From Thermomonas sp. (GTDB lineage: Bacteria; Pseudomonadota; Gammaproteobacteria; Xanthomonadales; Xanthomonadaceae): a stretch of DNA of 9,067 nucleotides. Below the pieces are notes generated by a model. That model was not told the DNA's origin. It did not search any database and worked only from the letters and a program-made list of their open reading frames with translations. Below are positions 1 to 5,822 of this stretch, in pieces (within the stretch, counting starts at the first letter, position 1; every line of letters begins with the position of its first letter). Location of the stretch: positions 1 to 9,067 of the forward strand of contig JANJSW010000341.1 of the NCBI GenBank assembly GCA_024711415.1, written 5' to 3'. The position numbers and the translations under genes are program-made.

Positions 1-141
1 GATCGCCGCCTCGACATCGGCGGCATCGCCATCGGCGACCTGTGCATACGGTTGCGCATGTGCGGGATCGAAGACCGGCAGCCAGCGGGTGCTGGTCGCT
101 TCGCCGCGGGCCGCGCCGATGACATGTCCGAACCGTCGCAT
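1..141 (-). CDS. Aldehyde dehydrogenase, N-terminal fragment (continues past left edge)
   Basis: Only the first 47 codons lie in the window; the frame is open to base 1. The visible part resembles the extreme N-terminus of NAD(P)-dependent aldehyde dehydrogenases. After a short variable lead comes RWLPVFDP (residues 19-26), which corresponds to the usual W..V.NPATG start of the family, and then PYAQVADGDAADVEAAI, matching the conserved stretch before the first Rossmann-fold helices. The ATG at 141 is the natural start because an in-frame TAA (the end of nei) lies a few codons upstream and the length before the FDP motif is normal. No good ribosome binding site is visible. It begins 9 bases after nei ends, so it is probably co-transcribed with the dehydrogenase and nei upstream. 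The catalytic Cys and Glu lie outside the window. The closest subgroup may be the muconic-semialdehyde dehydrogenase type, but that is a guess from the N-terminus only. Confidence 0.72.
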   Translation of the reverse strand, partial: MRRFGHVIGAARGEATSTRWLPVFDPAHAQPYAQVADGDAADVEAAI

Positions 142-150
142 CCCACCAGT

Positions 151-978
151 TTACTGCGGCGGGCGTGACGGCTGGCAATGCGGGCACAGGAACAAGGGCC
201 GCGACTGGCTGGCGATGCGTGCGATCGGGGTGCCGCAGTGCTCGCAGGGCTGGCCCTCGCGCTTGAATACGCGGAAGCGGAAGCGCTCGCCTTCGTGCGC
301 CAGGTAGTCGGCGCGCATGCCGGGCGTGGGCTCGATGCCGCGGGTGGCGTAGCTGTGGCGCGGGATCGTCAGCAGCGCCTGCGCGAGCGCGCTGGTCTGG
401 GTGGCGTCGAGATCGCGCGGGCGCAATGCCGGATGCAGGCGCGCAGCGAACAGCACCTCCGCGCGCAGGTAGTTGCCCATCCCGGCAAGGAAGCCCTGAT
501 CCAGCAACAGCGCGCCGAGCGCGCGGCCGCAAAACGCCGGCGACTGCAGGCGCGCGGAGACGGCCTCCACATCCAGCGCAGGATCCAGCACATCCGGCCC
601 CAGCCCCTGCAGGAACGGGTGCGCCTCGATCTCGTCGCTGCGCCACAGTTCGATGTCGGAGGCCGAATACAGCAGGATCGCGGCGCGTGCGGTTTCCAGT
701 GCGACCCGCAGGCTGCGCGTGGAGTCCGGGCGCTGGCCCGGTAGCGCCACCTTCCACACGCCGTACAGCTGGTTGTGGGAGTACAGCGTCCAGCCGTTGT
801 CGAAGGCGGTCAGCAGTGCCTTGCCGCGCGGGGTGATGGAGAGGATGCGGCTGCCCACCAGCTCGGCTTCGAAGCGCTGCAGCCGGGGGAATGCAAACTG
901 CGCCCGCAGCACGGTCTGCCCGGCCACCGCCGCGGCCAGGCGGTCGGCGGCGCGGCGGATTTCCGGACCTTCCGGCAT
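151..978 (-). CDS. nei: Endonuclease VIII (DNA glycosylase/AP lyase)
   Basis: This is a base-excision repair enzyme that removes oxidised pyrimidines and cuts the abasic strand by beta,delta-elimination. The 275-residue protein is close to the usual 263 or so. It starts MPEGPEIRRAADRL, where Pro2 becomes the catalytic N-terminal imine-forming residue and Glu3 the general acid. Lys53 in RGKALL matches the conserved lysine of the family. LYSHNQLYGVW (65-75), the GNYLR helix (168-172) and SYATRG (209-214) are the Nei rather than the MutM versions of these motifs. The C-terminus has a zinc finger with Cys245, Cys248, Cys265 and Cys268 (CX2C-X16-CX2C) and the DNA-contacting Arg260 in SRPLF. It starts 4 bases after the upstream dehydrogenase stop and ends 9 bases before the aldehyde dehydrogenase start, so it is likely translated from a shared mRNA. 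A GAG lies just upstream of the ATG. Assignment to Nei is very secure. Confidence 0.95.
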   Translation of the reverse strand: MPEGPEIRRAADRLAAAVAGQTVLRAQFAFPRLQRFEAELVGSRILSITPRGKALLTAFDNGWTLYSHNQLYGVWKVALPGQRPDSTRSLRVALETARAAILLYSASDIELWRSDEIEAHPFLQGLGPDVLDPALDVEAVSARLQSPAFCGRALGALLLDQGFLAGMGNYLRAEVLFAARLHPALRPRDLDATQTSALAQALLTIPRHSYATRGIEPTPGMRADYLAHEGERFRFRVFKREGQPCEHCGTPIARIASQSRPLFLCPHCQPSRPPQ

Positions 979-982
979 CGGC

Positions 983-1768
983 TCAGATCGACTGCATGCG
1001 GCCGCCGTCCACCGCGATGGACTGGCCGTTGACGTAGCCCGCGGCCGGGCTGCACAGGAAGGCGATCACGCCGCCGGGTTCTTCGGCTTCGGCGAAGCGG
1101 CCCGCCGGCACCGTGGCCAGCATCGCCTGCGCCACCTCGTCCCGGGTCTTGCCGGAGGCCGCGCTGCGGTCGGCCAGGATTTGCTCCAGCCGGCGCGTGC
1201 GGGTGTAGCCGGGTAGCACGTTGTTGACCGTGATGCCATCCCCGCCGAGTTCGCGCGAGAGGGTCTTGGCCCAGCTGGCCACCGCGCCGCGGATGGTGTT
1301 GGAGACGCCGAGGTTGGGGATCGGTTCGTACACCGAGGTCGAGATCACGTTGACGATGCGGCCCCAGCGCGCCGCGCGCATGCCCGGCAGCAACGCCTGC
1401 ACCAGCGTCTGGTTGGCGAGCAGGTGCTTGCGGAAGGCATCGAGGTAGGCGTCGATGGAGGCGGCATGCGCCGGGCCGCCGGGCGGGCCACCGGTGTTGT
1501 TGATCAGGATGTGCACCGGCGCGCGCGCCGCCAGCGCGGCCACGGCACCGCGCAGGGCGTCGGTGTCGGCGACATCGGCGACGAGGCAGTCATGCGCTTG
1601 CCCCTGCGCGCGCGGCAGCGTCGTGGCGATGTCGCGCAGCACCTCCTCGCGACGCGCCAGCAGGGTGACGTCTGCGCCGAGCTGCGCCAGTTCGATGGCG
1701 GCGGCGCGGCCGATGCCTTCGGTGGCGCCGCAGACCAGCGCGTGCTTGCCGGAAAGATCGAGGTTCAT
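983..1768 (-). CDS. Atypical SDR-family oxidoreductase (BKR-like, catalytic Tyr/Lys replaced)
   Basis: This 261-residue protein has a short-chain dehydrogenase fold. The N-terminal nucleotide motif is GATEGIG (14-20), a variant of TGxxxGIG. NNTGG (90-94) stands in for NNAG, and a C-terminal YVNGQSIAVDGG (245-256) closes the fold as in beta-ketoacyl-ACP reductase relatives. Ser143 is in the expected catalytic position, but thirteen residues on the usual YxxxK is SNTIR (156-160), so both active-site Tyr and Lys are missing. The PIPNLGxSNT pattern belongs to a known subgroup called BKR-like SDRs, which departs from the canonical tetrad, so this is probably family-wide and not a mutation. The chemistry is therefore uncertain. 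The ATG at 1768 has GGGAG about 6 bases upstream. It is first in a tight cluster with nei and the aldehyde dehydrogenase, which suggests a catabolic role, but the substrate cannot be read from sequence. Confidence 0.88.
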   Translation of the reverse strand: MNLDLSGKHALVCGATEGIGRAAAIELAQLGADVTLLARREEVLRDIATTLPRAQGQAHDCLVADVADTDALRGAVAALAARAPVHILINNTGGPPGGPAHAASIDAYLDAFRKHLLANQTLVQALLPGMRAARWGRIVNVISTSVYEPIPNLGVSNTIRGAVASWAKTLSRELGGDGITVNNVLPGYTRTRRLEQILADRSAASGKTRDEVAQAMLATVPAGRFAEAEEPGGVIAFLCSPAAGYVNGQSIAVDGGRMQSI

Positions 1769-1780
1769 GCGGGCTCCCTG

Positions 1781-1810
1781 GGCAGGCCCCGATTGTAACG
1801 GGGCCCTGCC
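1781..1810 (-). promoter_or_regulatory. Hairpin/inverted repeat enclosing a TACAAT -10-like box
   Basis: An inverted repeat of 11 against 12 bases (1781-1791 and 1799-1810, one bulged base) encloses a 7-base centre. On the minus strand the centre reads TTACAAT, close to the -10 consensus, and lies about 25 bases before the SDR start codon, which has a GGGAG site between. It could be a promoter with an overlapping operator for the SDR-nei-aldehyde dehydrogenase set, or a factor-assisted end of the PAP2 transcript, which stops 34 bases upstream. There is no U-run, so it is not a typical intrinsic terminator, and no convincing -35 is visible. Confidence 0.4.
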
Positions 1811-1843
1811 GGTGCCGATTCCTGCGCTTTCGCCGCGTGGTTC

Positions 1844-2398
1844 CTACAGCGGCCCCATCCCGATCATCCGTGCCAGCCACAGCGATGCCGCCGCCAGCGC
1901 GCCGCCGATGCCGGTGGCGGCCAGCACGTCGCTGGGATAGTGCAGGCCCAGCACCACGCGGGACAGCGCGACGCTGGCGGTGAACGGCACCAGCAGCCAG
2001 GCCAGCAGCGGGTAGTGCGCCACCGCCACCACGCTGAAGGCGACCGCATGCAGGGTATGCCCGGACGGAAAGCTGAACTCGTCCAGCGGCGCCACCCGGG
2101 CGCGGATGCGCAGGTCGCTGGCGAACGGGCGCGGGCGGCGGGTCCAGTGTTTCAACCGCTTGTACAGCAGCAGCGCAACGAACCCGGTGGCGGCAAGGTG
2201 CAGCGATGCGCGCAGGCCGTCGAGGCCGTCCAGCGCCACCAGCAGGCCCATCAGCGCGTACCAGAACACGCCATCGCCCAGCCGGCTGACGGTGGCGAAA
2301 CAGCGGAACGGCAGGCGGCGCGCGCACAGCGCGTTGGCGCGCAGGCACCAGCCGTGTTCCATCGACAGCGGTCGCTCAGGGGACGGTGGTCGCGGCAT
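1844..2398 (-). CDS. PAP2-family membrane phosphatase
   Basis: This is a small integral membrane phosphatase of the type-2 phosphatidic acid phosphatase superfamily, which dephosphorylates lipid phosphates at the membrane. All three signature motifs are present: K83-x6-R90P91, PSGH at 111-114, and SR-x5-H-x3-D with Ser146, Arg147, His153 and Asp157. Hydrophobic stretches near residues 45-58, 65-80, 115-145 and 158-178 fit a multi-span protein. The start at 2398 gives 184 residues and has CGGAG 8 bases upstream inside the glycosyltransferase gene, with a 23-base overlap of that gene. The alternative ATG at 2362 (172 residues, 13-base gap) lacks a good site. Both choices imply co-transcription with the glycosyltransferase. 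Likely substrates are phosphatidic acid, undecaprenyl pyrophosphate or a related lipid phosphate; sequence does not decide. The family call is secure, the start less so. Confidence 0.88.
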   Translation of the reverse strand: MPRPPSPERPLSMEHGWCLRANALCARRLPFRCFATVSRLGDGVFWYALMGLLVALDGLDGLRASLHLAATGFVALLLYKRLKHWTRRPRPFASDLRIRARVAPLDEFSFPSGHTLHAVAFSVVAVAHYPLLAWLLVPFTASVALSRVVLGLHYPSDVLAATGIGGALAAASLWLARMIGMGPL

Positions 2399-3524
2399 GG
2401 ATATCGCTCCGTATGGCCAGCGATTGCAGGAGGTGGTCGAAGGCCTCGGCCACCCGCGCCGGGCGCAGTGCCGCCACCGCGTCGCGGCAGGCCGGGCGCA
2501 TGCGTGCGCGCAGTCCGTCGTCGCCGGCCAGGCGCAGGGCGGCAGCGATGAAGCCCGCATCGTCGTGCAGCGCAACCGCCGCGCCGTGGACGCCGTCGCG
2601 CAGGAATTCACGCGCGGCGCCGTAGTCGAACGCCACCACCGGCACGCCGCTGGCCAGCGCTTCCAGGGTGACGTTGCCGAAGGTTTCGCTGCGGCTGGGG
2701 AACAGGAACAGGTCGCCGCTGGCGAAATGCCGGCCCAGCGCCTGGCCGCGCTGGATGCCGCAGAAGAGGAAATCCGGATTCTCGCGCTGCAGCGCTTCGC
2801 GCGCGGGTCCGTCGCCTACCCAGATGAAACGCGCTTCCGGGCGCACCCGCTGCAGTTCGCGGAACGCGCGTACGGCCAGCGGCAGGTTCTTTTCCGCGGC
2901 GATCCGGCCGACGTGGATCACCGCCAGCGCGTGCGGATCCAGCCCCCATTCCCGCCGCAGCATTTCGTCGCGGTGTTCGGGATGGAATGCCGTGGTGTCC
3001 ACCGCGCGCGGCAGCCGGACCACGTTGCGGAACCGCTGCGCCTGCAGGAACGCCTGCAGTTCCCGGGTCGGCACCAGCGTCGCTTGCGCGCCGTTGTGGA
3101 AGTGCCGCATCCAGCGCAGCGCCGTGCCTTCCAGCCAGGGCGCGCCGTAGCTGCGCACGTAGTCGTCGAAGCGGGTGTGGAAGCCGGTGGCGGCCGGGAT
3201 GCCCAGCCGGCGCGCGGCGCGCAGCGCCGACCAGCCCAGCGGGCCTTCGGTGGCCACGTAGATCGCATCGGGCCGCGCCTGCCGCCAGTGCGCATGCAGC
3301 AGCCGGGCGGCGGGCAGGCCGAACCGCAGGCCGGGATAGCGGGGCAGGGCGGCGCCGCGCACCAGCAGCGTCTCGGCAGGAGGATCGACTTCGCCATCCT
3401 GGCGCGGGCGCACCATCGCGACGTCATGGCCGCGCTGGCGCAGGCCCTGTTCCAGCCCCTGCACGGTCAGCGCGACGCCATTGACTTCGGGCGGATAGGT
3501 TTCGGTGACGATGCCGTAGCGCAT
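2376..3524 (-). CDS. GT4-family glycosyltransferase (MgtA/SqdX-like)
   Basis: This 382-residue retaining glycosyltransferase has two Rossmann-like domains (GT-B fold). It begins MRYGIVTETYPPEVNGVA, with the glycine-containing loop at 11-18 that is typical of the MgtA/SqdX/PimB group, followed by HTRFDDYV (116-123), another mark of that group. The C-terminal donor domain shows VGRIAAEKN (205-213) with Arg207 and Lys212 for the sugar-nucleotide phosphates, and the EX7E motif as Glu280 and Glu288 within SETFGNVTLEAL. Relatives move mannose, glucose or sulfoquinovose onto diacylglycerol or other lipid acceptors at the inner face of the membrane. The ATG at 3524 was chosen because GGAG lies 7 bases upstream and the conserved N-terminus begins exactly here; the frame runs upstream to 3638, but that extra part is not conserved-looking. 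The following PAP2 gene overlaps its end. Donor and acceptor are unknown. Confidence 0.9.
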   Translation of the reverse strand: MRYGIVTETYPPEVNGVALTVQGLEQGLRQRGHDVAMVRPRQDGEVDPPAETLLVRGAALPRYPGLRFGLPAARLLHAHWRQARPDAIYVATEGPLGWSALRAARRLGIPAATGFHTRFDDYVRSYGAPWLEGTALRWMRHFHNGAQATLVPTRELQAFLQAQRFRNVVRLPRAVDTTAFHPEHRDEMLRREWGLDPHALAVIHVGRIAAEKNLPLAVRAFRELQRVRPEARFIWVGDGPAREALQRENPDFLFCGIQRGQALGRHFASGDLFLFPSRSETFGNVTLEALASGVPVVAFDYGAAREFLRDGVHGAAVALHDDAGFIAAALRLAGDDGLRARMRPACRDAVAALRPARVAEAFDHLLQSLAIRSDIHAATTVP

Positions 3525-3613
3525 GGGCGACTCCGCCAGCACGGGCTGGTCGCGGCACAGCGTCGGCGACGGCGGTGACCGGCCCGTGTCGCGCGGATGA
3601 CCCGTGGATGACG

Positions 3614-3645
3614 GCCGGCGGCGTCGCGCCGGCGCCACTTACAAT
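3614..3645 (+). promoter_or_regulatory. Candidate promoter of the FAD/NAD(P)-binding gene with upstream inverted repeat
   Basis: TACAAT at 3640-3645 matches the -10 consensus at five of six positions and would place the transcription start near 3652, about 20 bases before the start codon, with GGAG at 3655-3658. No good -35 is visible. In its place is a perfect 7-base inverted repeat, GCCGGCG at 3614-3620 and CGCCGGC at 3627-3633 with a 6-base spacer. This sits where an activator or repressor could act. It lies in the 150-base divergent spacer shared with the glycosyltransferase. Confidence 0.4.
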
Positions 3646-3674
3646 GCCGGCTCCGGAGATCCTGTCGTTTGCCC

Positions 3675-5075
3675 ATGTCCCTTGAATCCGCCGGGCCTTC
3701 CGGCGTCGATGTCGCCATCGTTGGTGGCGGCGCCGCCGGCGTGCTGGTTGCCACCCGCCTGCTGGCCGATCCCGCCTGCCGCCTGCGCGTCGCCATCATC
3801 GAGCCCGCCGCCGAACTGGCCCGCGGCGCCGCGTATGCAACCCGCCAGCCCGCGCACCTGCTCAACGTCACCGCCGGGCGGATGAGCGTGTTCGCCGAAG
3901 ACCCGGGGCATTTCGTGCGCTTCCTGTCCGGCGGCGATACCGGCGCGGCCGAGGCGCTGTCCAGCAGCTTTGCGCCGCGCCGCGACTACGGCCGCTACCT
4001 GCGCGAGACCCTGTGCGCGCAGCCGCGCCATCCGGCGCTGCAATGGCTGCGCGATCGCGTGACCGATATCGAACGCCGCGAGGGCGACAACCTGCTGACG
4101 CTCGCGTCCGGCGCCACCCTGGCGGCCCGCGCGGTGGTGCTGGCGGTGGGCAATGCACCGCGGCGCATTCCCGCCGCGCGGCTGCACGGCGCGGTGCGTC
4201 TGGCTGATGCCTGGGATTACCAAGGCGTGGCCGCCATTCCCGCCGATGCCGACGTCTGCATCATCGGCTCCGGATTGAGCATGGTGGACGCGGTGCTCAG
4301 TCTGGCCCACGGCGGCCATCGTGGCCGCATCCGGGTGCTGTCGCGCCATGGCCTGATGCCGCTGGCGCATGCAGAGTCCGGCGGGACAGACACTGCCCCC
4401 ATCGATGCACTGCTCGCACTCGGCCTGCGCGGGCGGCTGCGCCTGGTCCGCGCGTGGACGCGTGCGGCCAGCGAAGCCGGTGAGCCCTGGCAATGGGTGT
4501 TCGATCGCCTTCGTCCGCACGGGCAGGCGCTGTGGCGCTCGCTGGGCCATGCCGAACAGCAGCGCTTCCTGCGGCATCTGGTGCGCCAATGGGACATCCA
4601 CCGCCACCGCATTGCGCCGCAGGTTGCGCAGGTGCTGGAGGCACTGCGGGCCGATGGGCGCCTGGACGCGGTGGCGGGCCGCCTGCAGTCGGTGGAGGCG
4701 CGCGCGGATGGCAGCCACGACATCCGGTATCGGCCGCGTCGCGGCGATGGCGAGCAGGTCATCCGCGCCGACTGGCTCATCAACGCCACCGGCGTTGAAA
4801 CCCATATCGACCTGCAGCCGGATACCTTGCTGGGTGCCCTGCGCGCGCGCGGTCGCGTGCTGCCGGGCCCGCACGGGATCGGCATCGCCAGCGAGGAGCC
4901 CGGCCGGGTGATCGACGCCCGCGGTCAACCCGATCCGACGCTGCTGGTGCTGGGGGCGATGCGGACCGGCACGCTGTGGGAGAGCCTGGCCATCCCGGAG
5001 TTGCGTGGACAGGCGCAGGCGTTGGCCGGGCATCTGCGCGCGATGCTTGGCGAGCGCGTGGATCCCGCGGGCTGA
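3675..5075 (+). CDS. FAD/NAD(P)-binding protein, YdhS-like (COG4529 / NAD_binding_9 type)
   Basis: This 466-residue flavoprotein-like enzyme has two dinucleotide-binding folds. The first is VGGGAAG (16-22) after a beta strand, followed by GAAYATRQPAHLLNV (51-65) and the MSVFAEDPGHFVRFL stretch (70-84) that marks the YdhS-like group. A second Rossmann motif, IIGSGLSMVD, is at 196-205, and INATGVE (369-375) is the conserved strand near the flavin. It probably binds FAD and NAD(P)H as a cytosolic oxidoreductase, but no member of this family is well enough known to give a substrate. The ATG at 3675 was taken as the start. A TTG two codons earlier (3669) is better spaced from the GGAG at 3655-3658 and cannot be ruled out. 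It is the only plus-strand protein gene here and converges on the cysteine dioxygenase gene 25 bases away, a pairing that may hint at sulfur chemistry. Confidence 0.85.
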   Translation: MSLESAGPSGVDVAIVGGGAAGVLVATRLLADPACRLRVAIIEPAAELARGAAYATRQPAHLLNVTAGRMSVFAEDPGHFVRFLSGGDTGAAEALSSSFAPRRDYGRYLRETLCAQPRHPALQWLRDRVTDIERREGDNLLTLASGATLAARAVVLAVGNAPRRIPAARLHGAVRLADAWDYQGVAAIPADADVCIIGSGLSMVDAVLSLAHGGHRGRIRVLSRHGLMPLAHAESGGTDTAPIDALLALGLRGRLRLVRAWTRAASEAGEPWQWVFDRLRPHGQALWRSLGHAEQQRFLRHLVRQWDIHRHRIAPQVAQVLEALRADGRLDAVAGRLQSVEARADGSHDIRYRPRRGDGEQVIRADWLINATGVETHIDLQPDTLLGALRARGRVLPGPHGIGIASEEPGRVIDARGQPDPTLLVLGAMRTGTLWESLAIPELRGQAQALAGHLRAMLGERVDPAG

Positions 5076-5094
5076 TTGCCGCGCGACGGGGGCT

Positions 5095-5110
5095 GGCCGC
5101 TCAGGCGGCC
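5095..5110. other. Small hairpin between converging genes
   Basis: GGCCGC (5095-5100) and GCGGCC (5105-5110) form a perfect 6-base stem around a TCAG tetraloop that contains the dioxygenase stop codon. It sits at the meeting point of the two converging genes and could help end transcripts from both sides. Neither side has a T-run, so this is only a possible factor-assisted end. Confidence 0.25.
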
Positions 5111-5706
5111 TCGTCGATGGCGAGCTGCGTGGCTTCGCGCACGAACCAGCCGTCTTCCCGCGGGCAGAAGCTGGCGCAGCTTTCCAGCGGCGCCTGGTAG
5201 ACATGTACCGAGACCGCGATGCGGTCCGGATCCGCGTTGTGGATGGTGTGGTATTCGTGCGGCGGAATCAGGCTGCCGGCGCTGCCGGGGCCAGCGCTGC
5301 TGCGCCCTGCGACGCGGAAGCGGAACCGCTCGCCTGCCTGTTCCTCCAGTTCGTACTGGACGATGTCCAGCTGGCCCTGCCAGACGCCTTCCACGCACCA
5401 GCGACCGTCATGGTCATGCAGCGGGGTGCCCTGTCCTGGGCCCCAGGTCATGGCCACCACGCTGTAACCGTGCTCGGCGCTGCGGTAGAGCTCCCGCCGC
5501 GCGTAGTGCCCGGCCAGAGGCGCGTGCACGCAGTCGGGAAGGCAAACCCCGGGATCGGCGATCAGCGCAGCCAGCGCGTCGCGCAGCGCAGCGGTGACGG
5601 CATGCACTTCGCCCAGCGCCACCGCGTCATCCAGTAACGCATGAAAGCGCGCGCTTCCCGGGAAGGCGAGCTGCGGGAGGGGTGCGGATGGGCGGGAAAG
5701 CGTCAC
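5101..5706 (-). CDS. Cysteine dioxygenase-type cupin (Arg-type CDO)
   Basis: This 201-residue thiol dioxygenase adds O2 to the thiol of cysteine to give cysteine sulfinate, using a mononuclear ferrous iron in a cupin barrel. The iron ligands are His97 and His99 (HDH) and His153. Cys104 follows His99 at the same spacing as Cys93 follows His88 in mammalian CDO, and Tyr170 is in the place of Tyr157, so the Cys-Tyr cross-link is possible. Ser166, His168 and Tyr170 (SVHVY) rebuild the Ser-His-Tyr triad. Tyr68 and Arg70 in YAR match Tyr58 and Arg60, the carboxylate-binding arginine that separates CDO from the Gln-type mercaptopropionate dioxygenases. The start is GTG at 5706; an in-frame TAG lies four codons upstream and no Shine-Dalgarno is visible. 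Its sense-strand neighbours are the tRNA-Leu and the O-acyltransferase. Family call is strong; substrate is inferred from residues. Confidence 0.9.
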   Translation of the reverse strand: MTLSRPSAPLPQLAFPGSARFHALLDDAVALGEVHAVTAALRDALAALIADPGVCLPDCVHAPLAGHYARRELYRSAEHGYSVVAMTWGPGQGTPLHDHDGRWCVEGVWQGQLDIVQYELEEQAGERFRFRVAGRSSAGPGSAGSLIPPHEYHTIHNADPDRIAVSVHVYQAPLESCASFCPREDGWFVREATQLAIDEAA

Positions 5707-5712
5707 CCGCGG

Positions 5713-5718
5713 AGTCTA
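5713..5718 (-). promoter_or_regulatory. Candidate -10 element directly before the dioxygenase GTG
   Basis: On the minus strand TAGACT (TAnnnT) ends 6 bases before the GTG at 5706. If used, transcription would begin at or next to the start codon and give a leaderless mRNA, which would fit the absence of a ribosome binding site. No -35 match is visible at the right distance, so this is tentative. Confidence 0.25.
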
Positions 5719-5742
5719 ATGCAGCGGGGCTGGCGATCCGCT

Positions 5743-5782
5743 GCCGCCGTCATCGGCGGTGCCATGCGAAGCGGGCTTCGCA
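5743..5782 (-). other. Two tandem tetraloop hairpins upstream of the dioxygenase
   Basis: Two neat stems lie between the tRNA terminator and the dioxygenase gene. One is CCGCCG (5744-5749) with CGGCGG (5754-5759) around TCAT. The other is a perfect 7-base stem, 5765-5771 with 5776-5782, around CGGG. Neither is followed by a T-run on the minus strand. They could be leader structure of the dioxygenase mRNA, an upstream regulatory site, or back-up termination after the tRNA. Confidence 0.35.
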
Positions 5783-5784
5783 GG

Positions 5785-5819
5785 AAAAACAAAGGGCCAG
5801 GCTGCGGAGCCTGACCCTT
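5785..5819 (-). terminator. Intrinsic terminator of tRNA-Leu
   Basis: A 12-pair stem with one C-A mismatch (5792-5803 with 5808-5819) and a 4-base loop is followed on the minus strand by TTTGTTTTT. It begins 3 bases after the CCA end of the tRNA. This is a classic intrinsic terminator and means the tRNA is transcribed on its own and not read far into the dioxygenase gene. Confidence 0.88.
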
Positions 5820-5822
5820 GCA

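Noticed and set aside
178..744. Plus-strand frame opposite nei
   Set aside because: Antisense shadow; nei matches its family from end to end on the minus strand.
2106..3578. Long open frame on the plus strand (490 codons) opposite the glycosyltransferase and PAP2 genes
   Set aside because: Its translation is rich in Arg, Gln, His and Ala with no recognisable domain, as expected for antisense frames in GC-rich DNA. The minus strand carries two clear protein families over the same span.
3525..3638. N-terminal extension of the glycosyltransferase up to 3638
   Set aside because: The extra 38 residues are Arg/Pro/Ser-rich with no family resemblance, while the ATG at 3524 has a good ribosome binding site and starts the conserved domain.
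3639..5204. Long open frame on the minus strand (521 codons) opposite the FAD/NAD(P)-binding gene
   Set aside because: Low-complexity antisense translation without motifs; the plus-strand frame has two intact Rossmann motifs.
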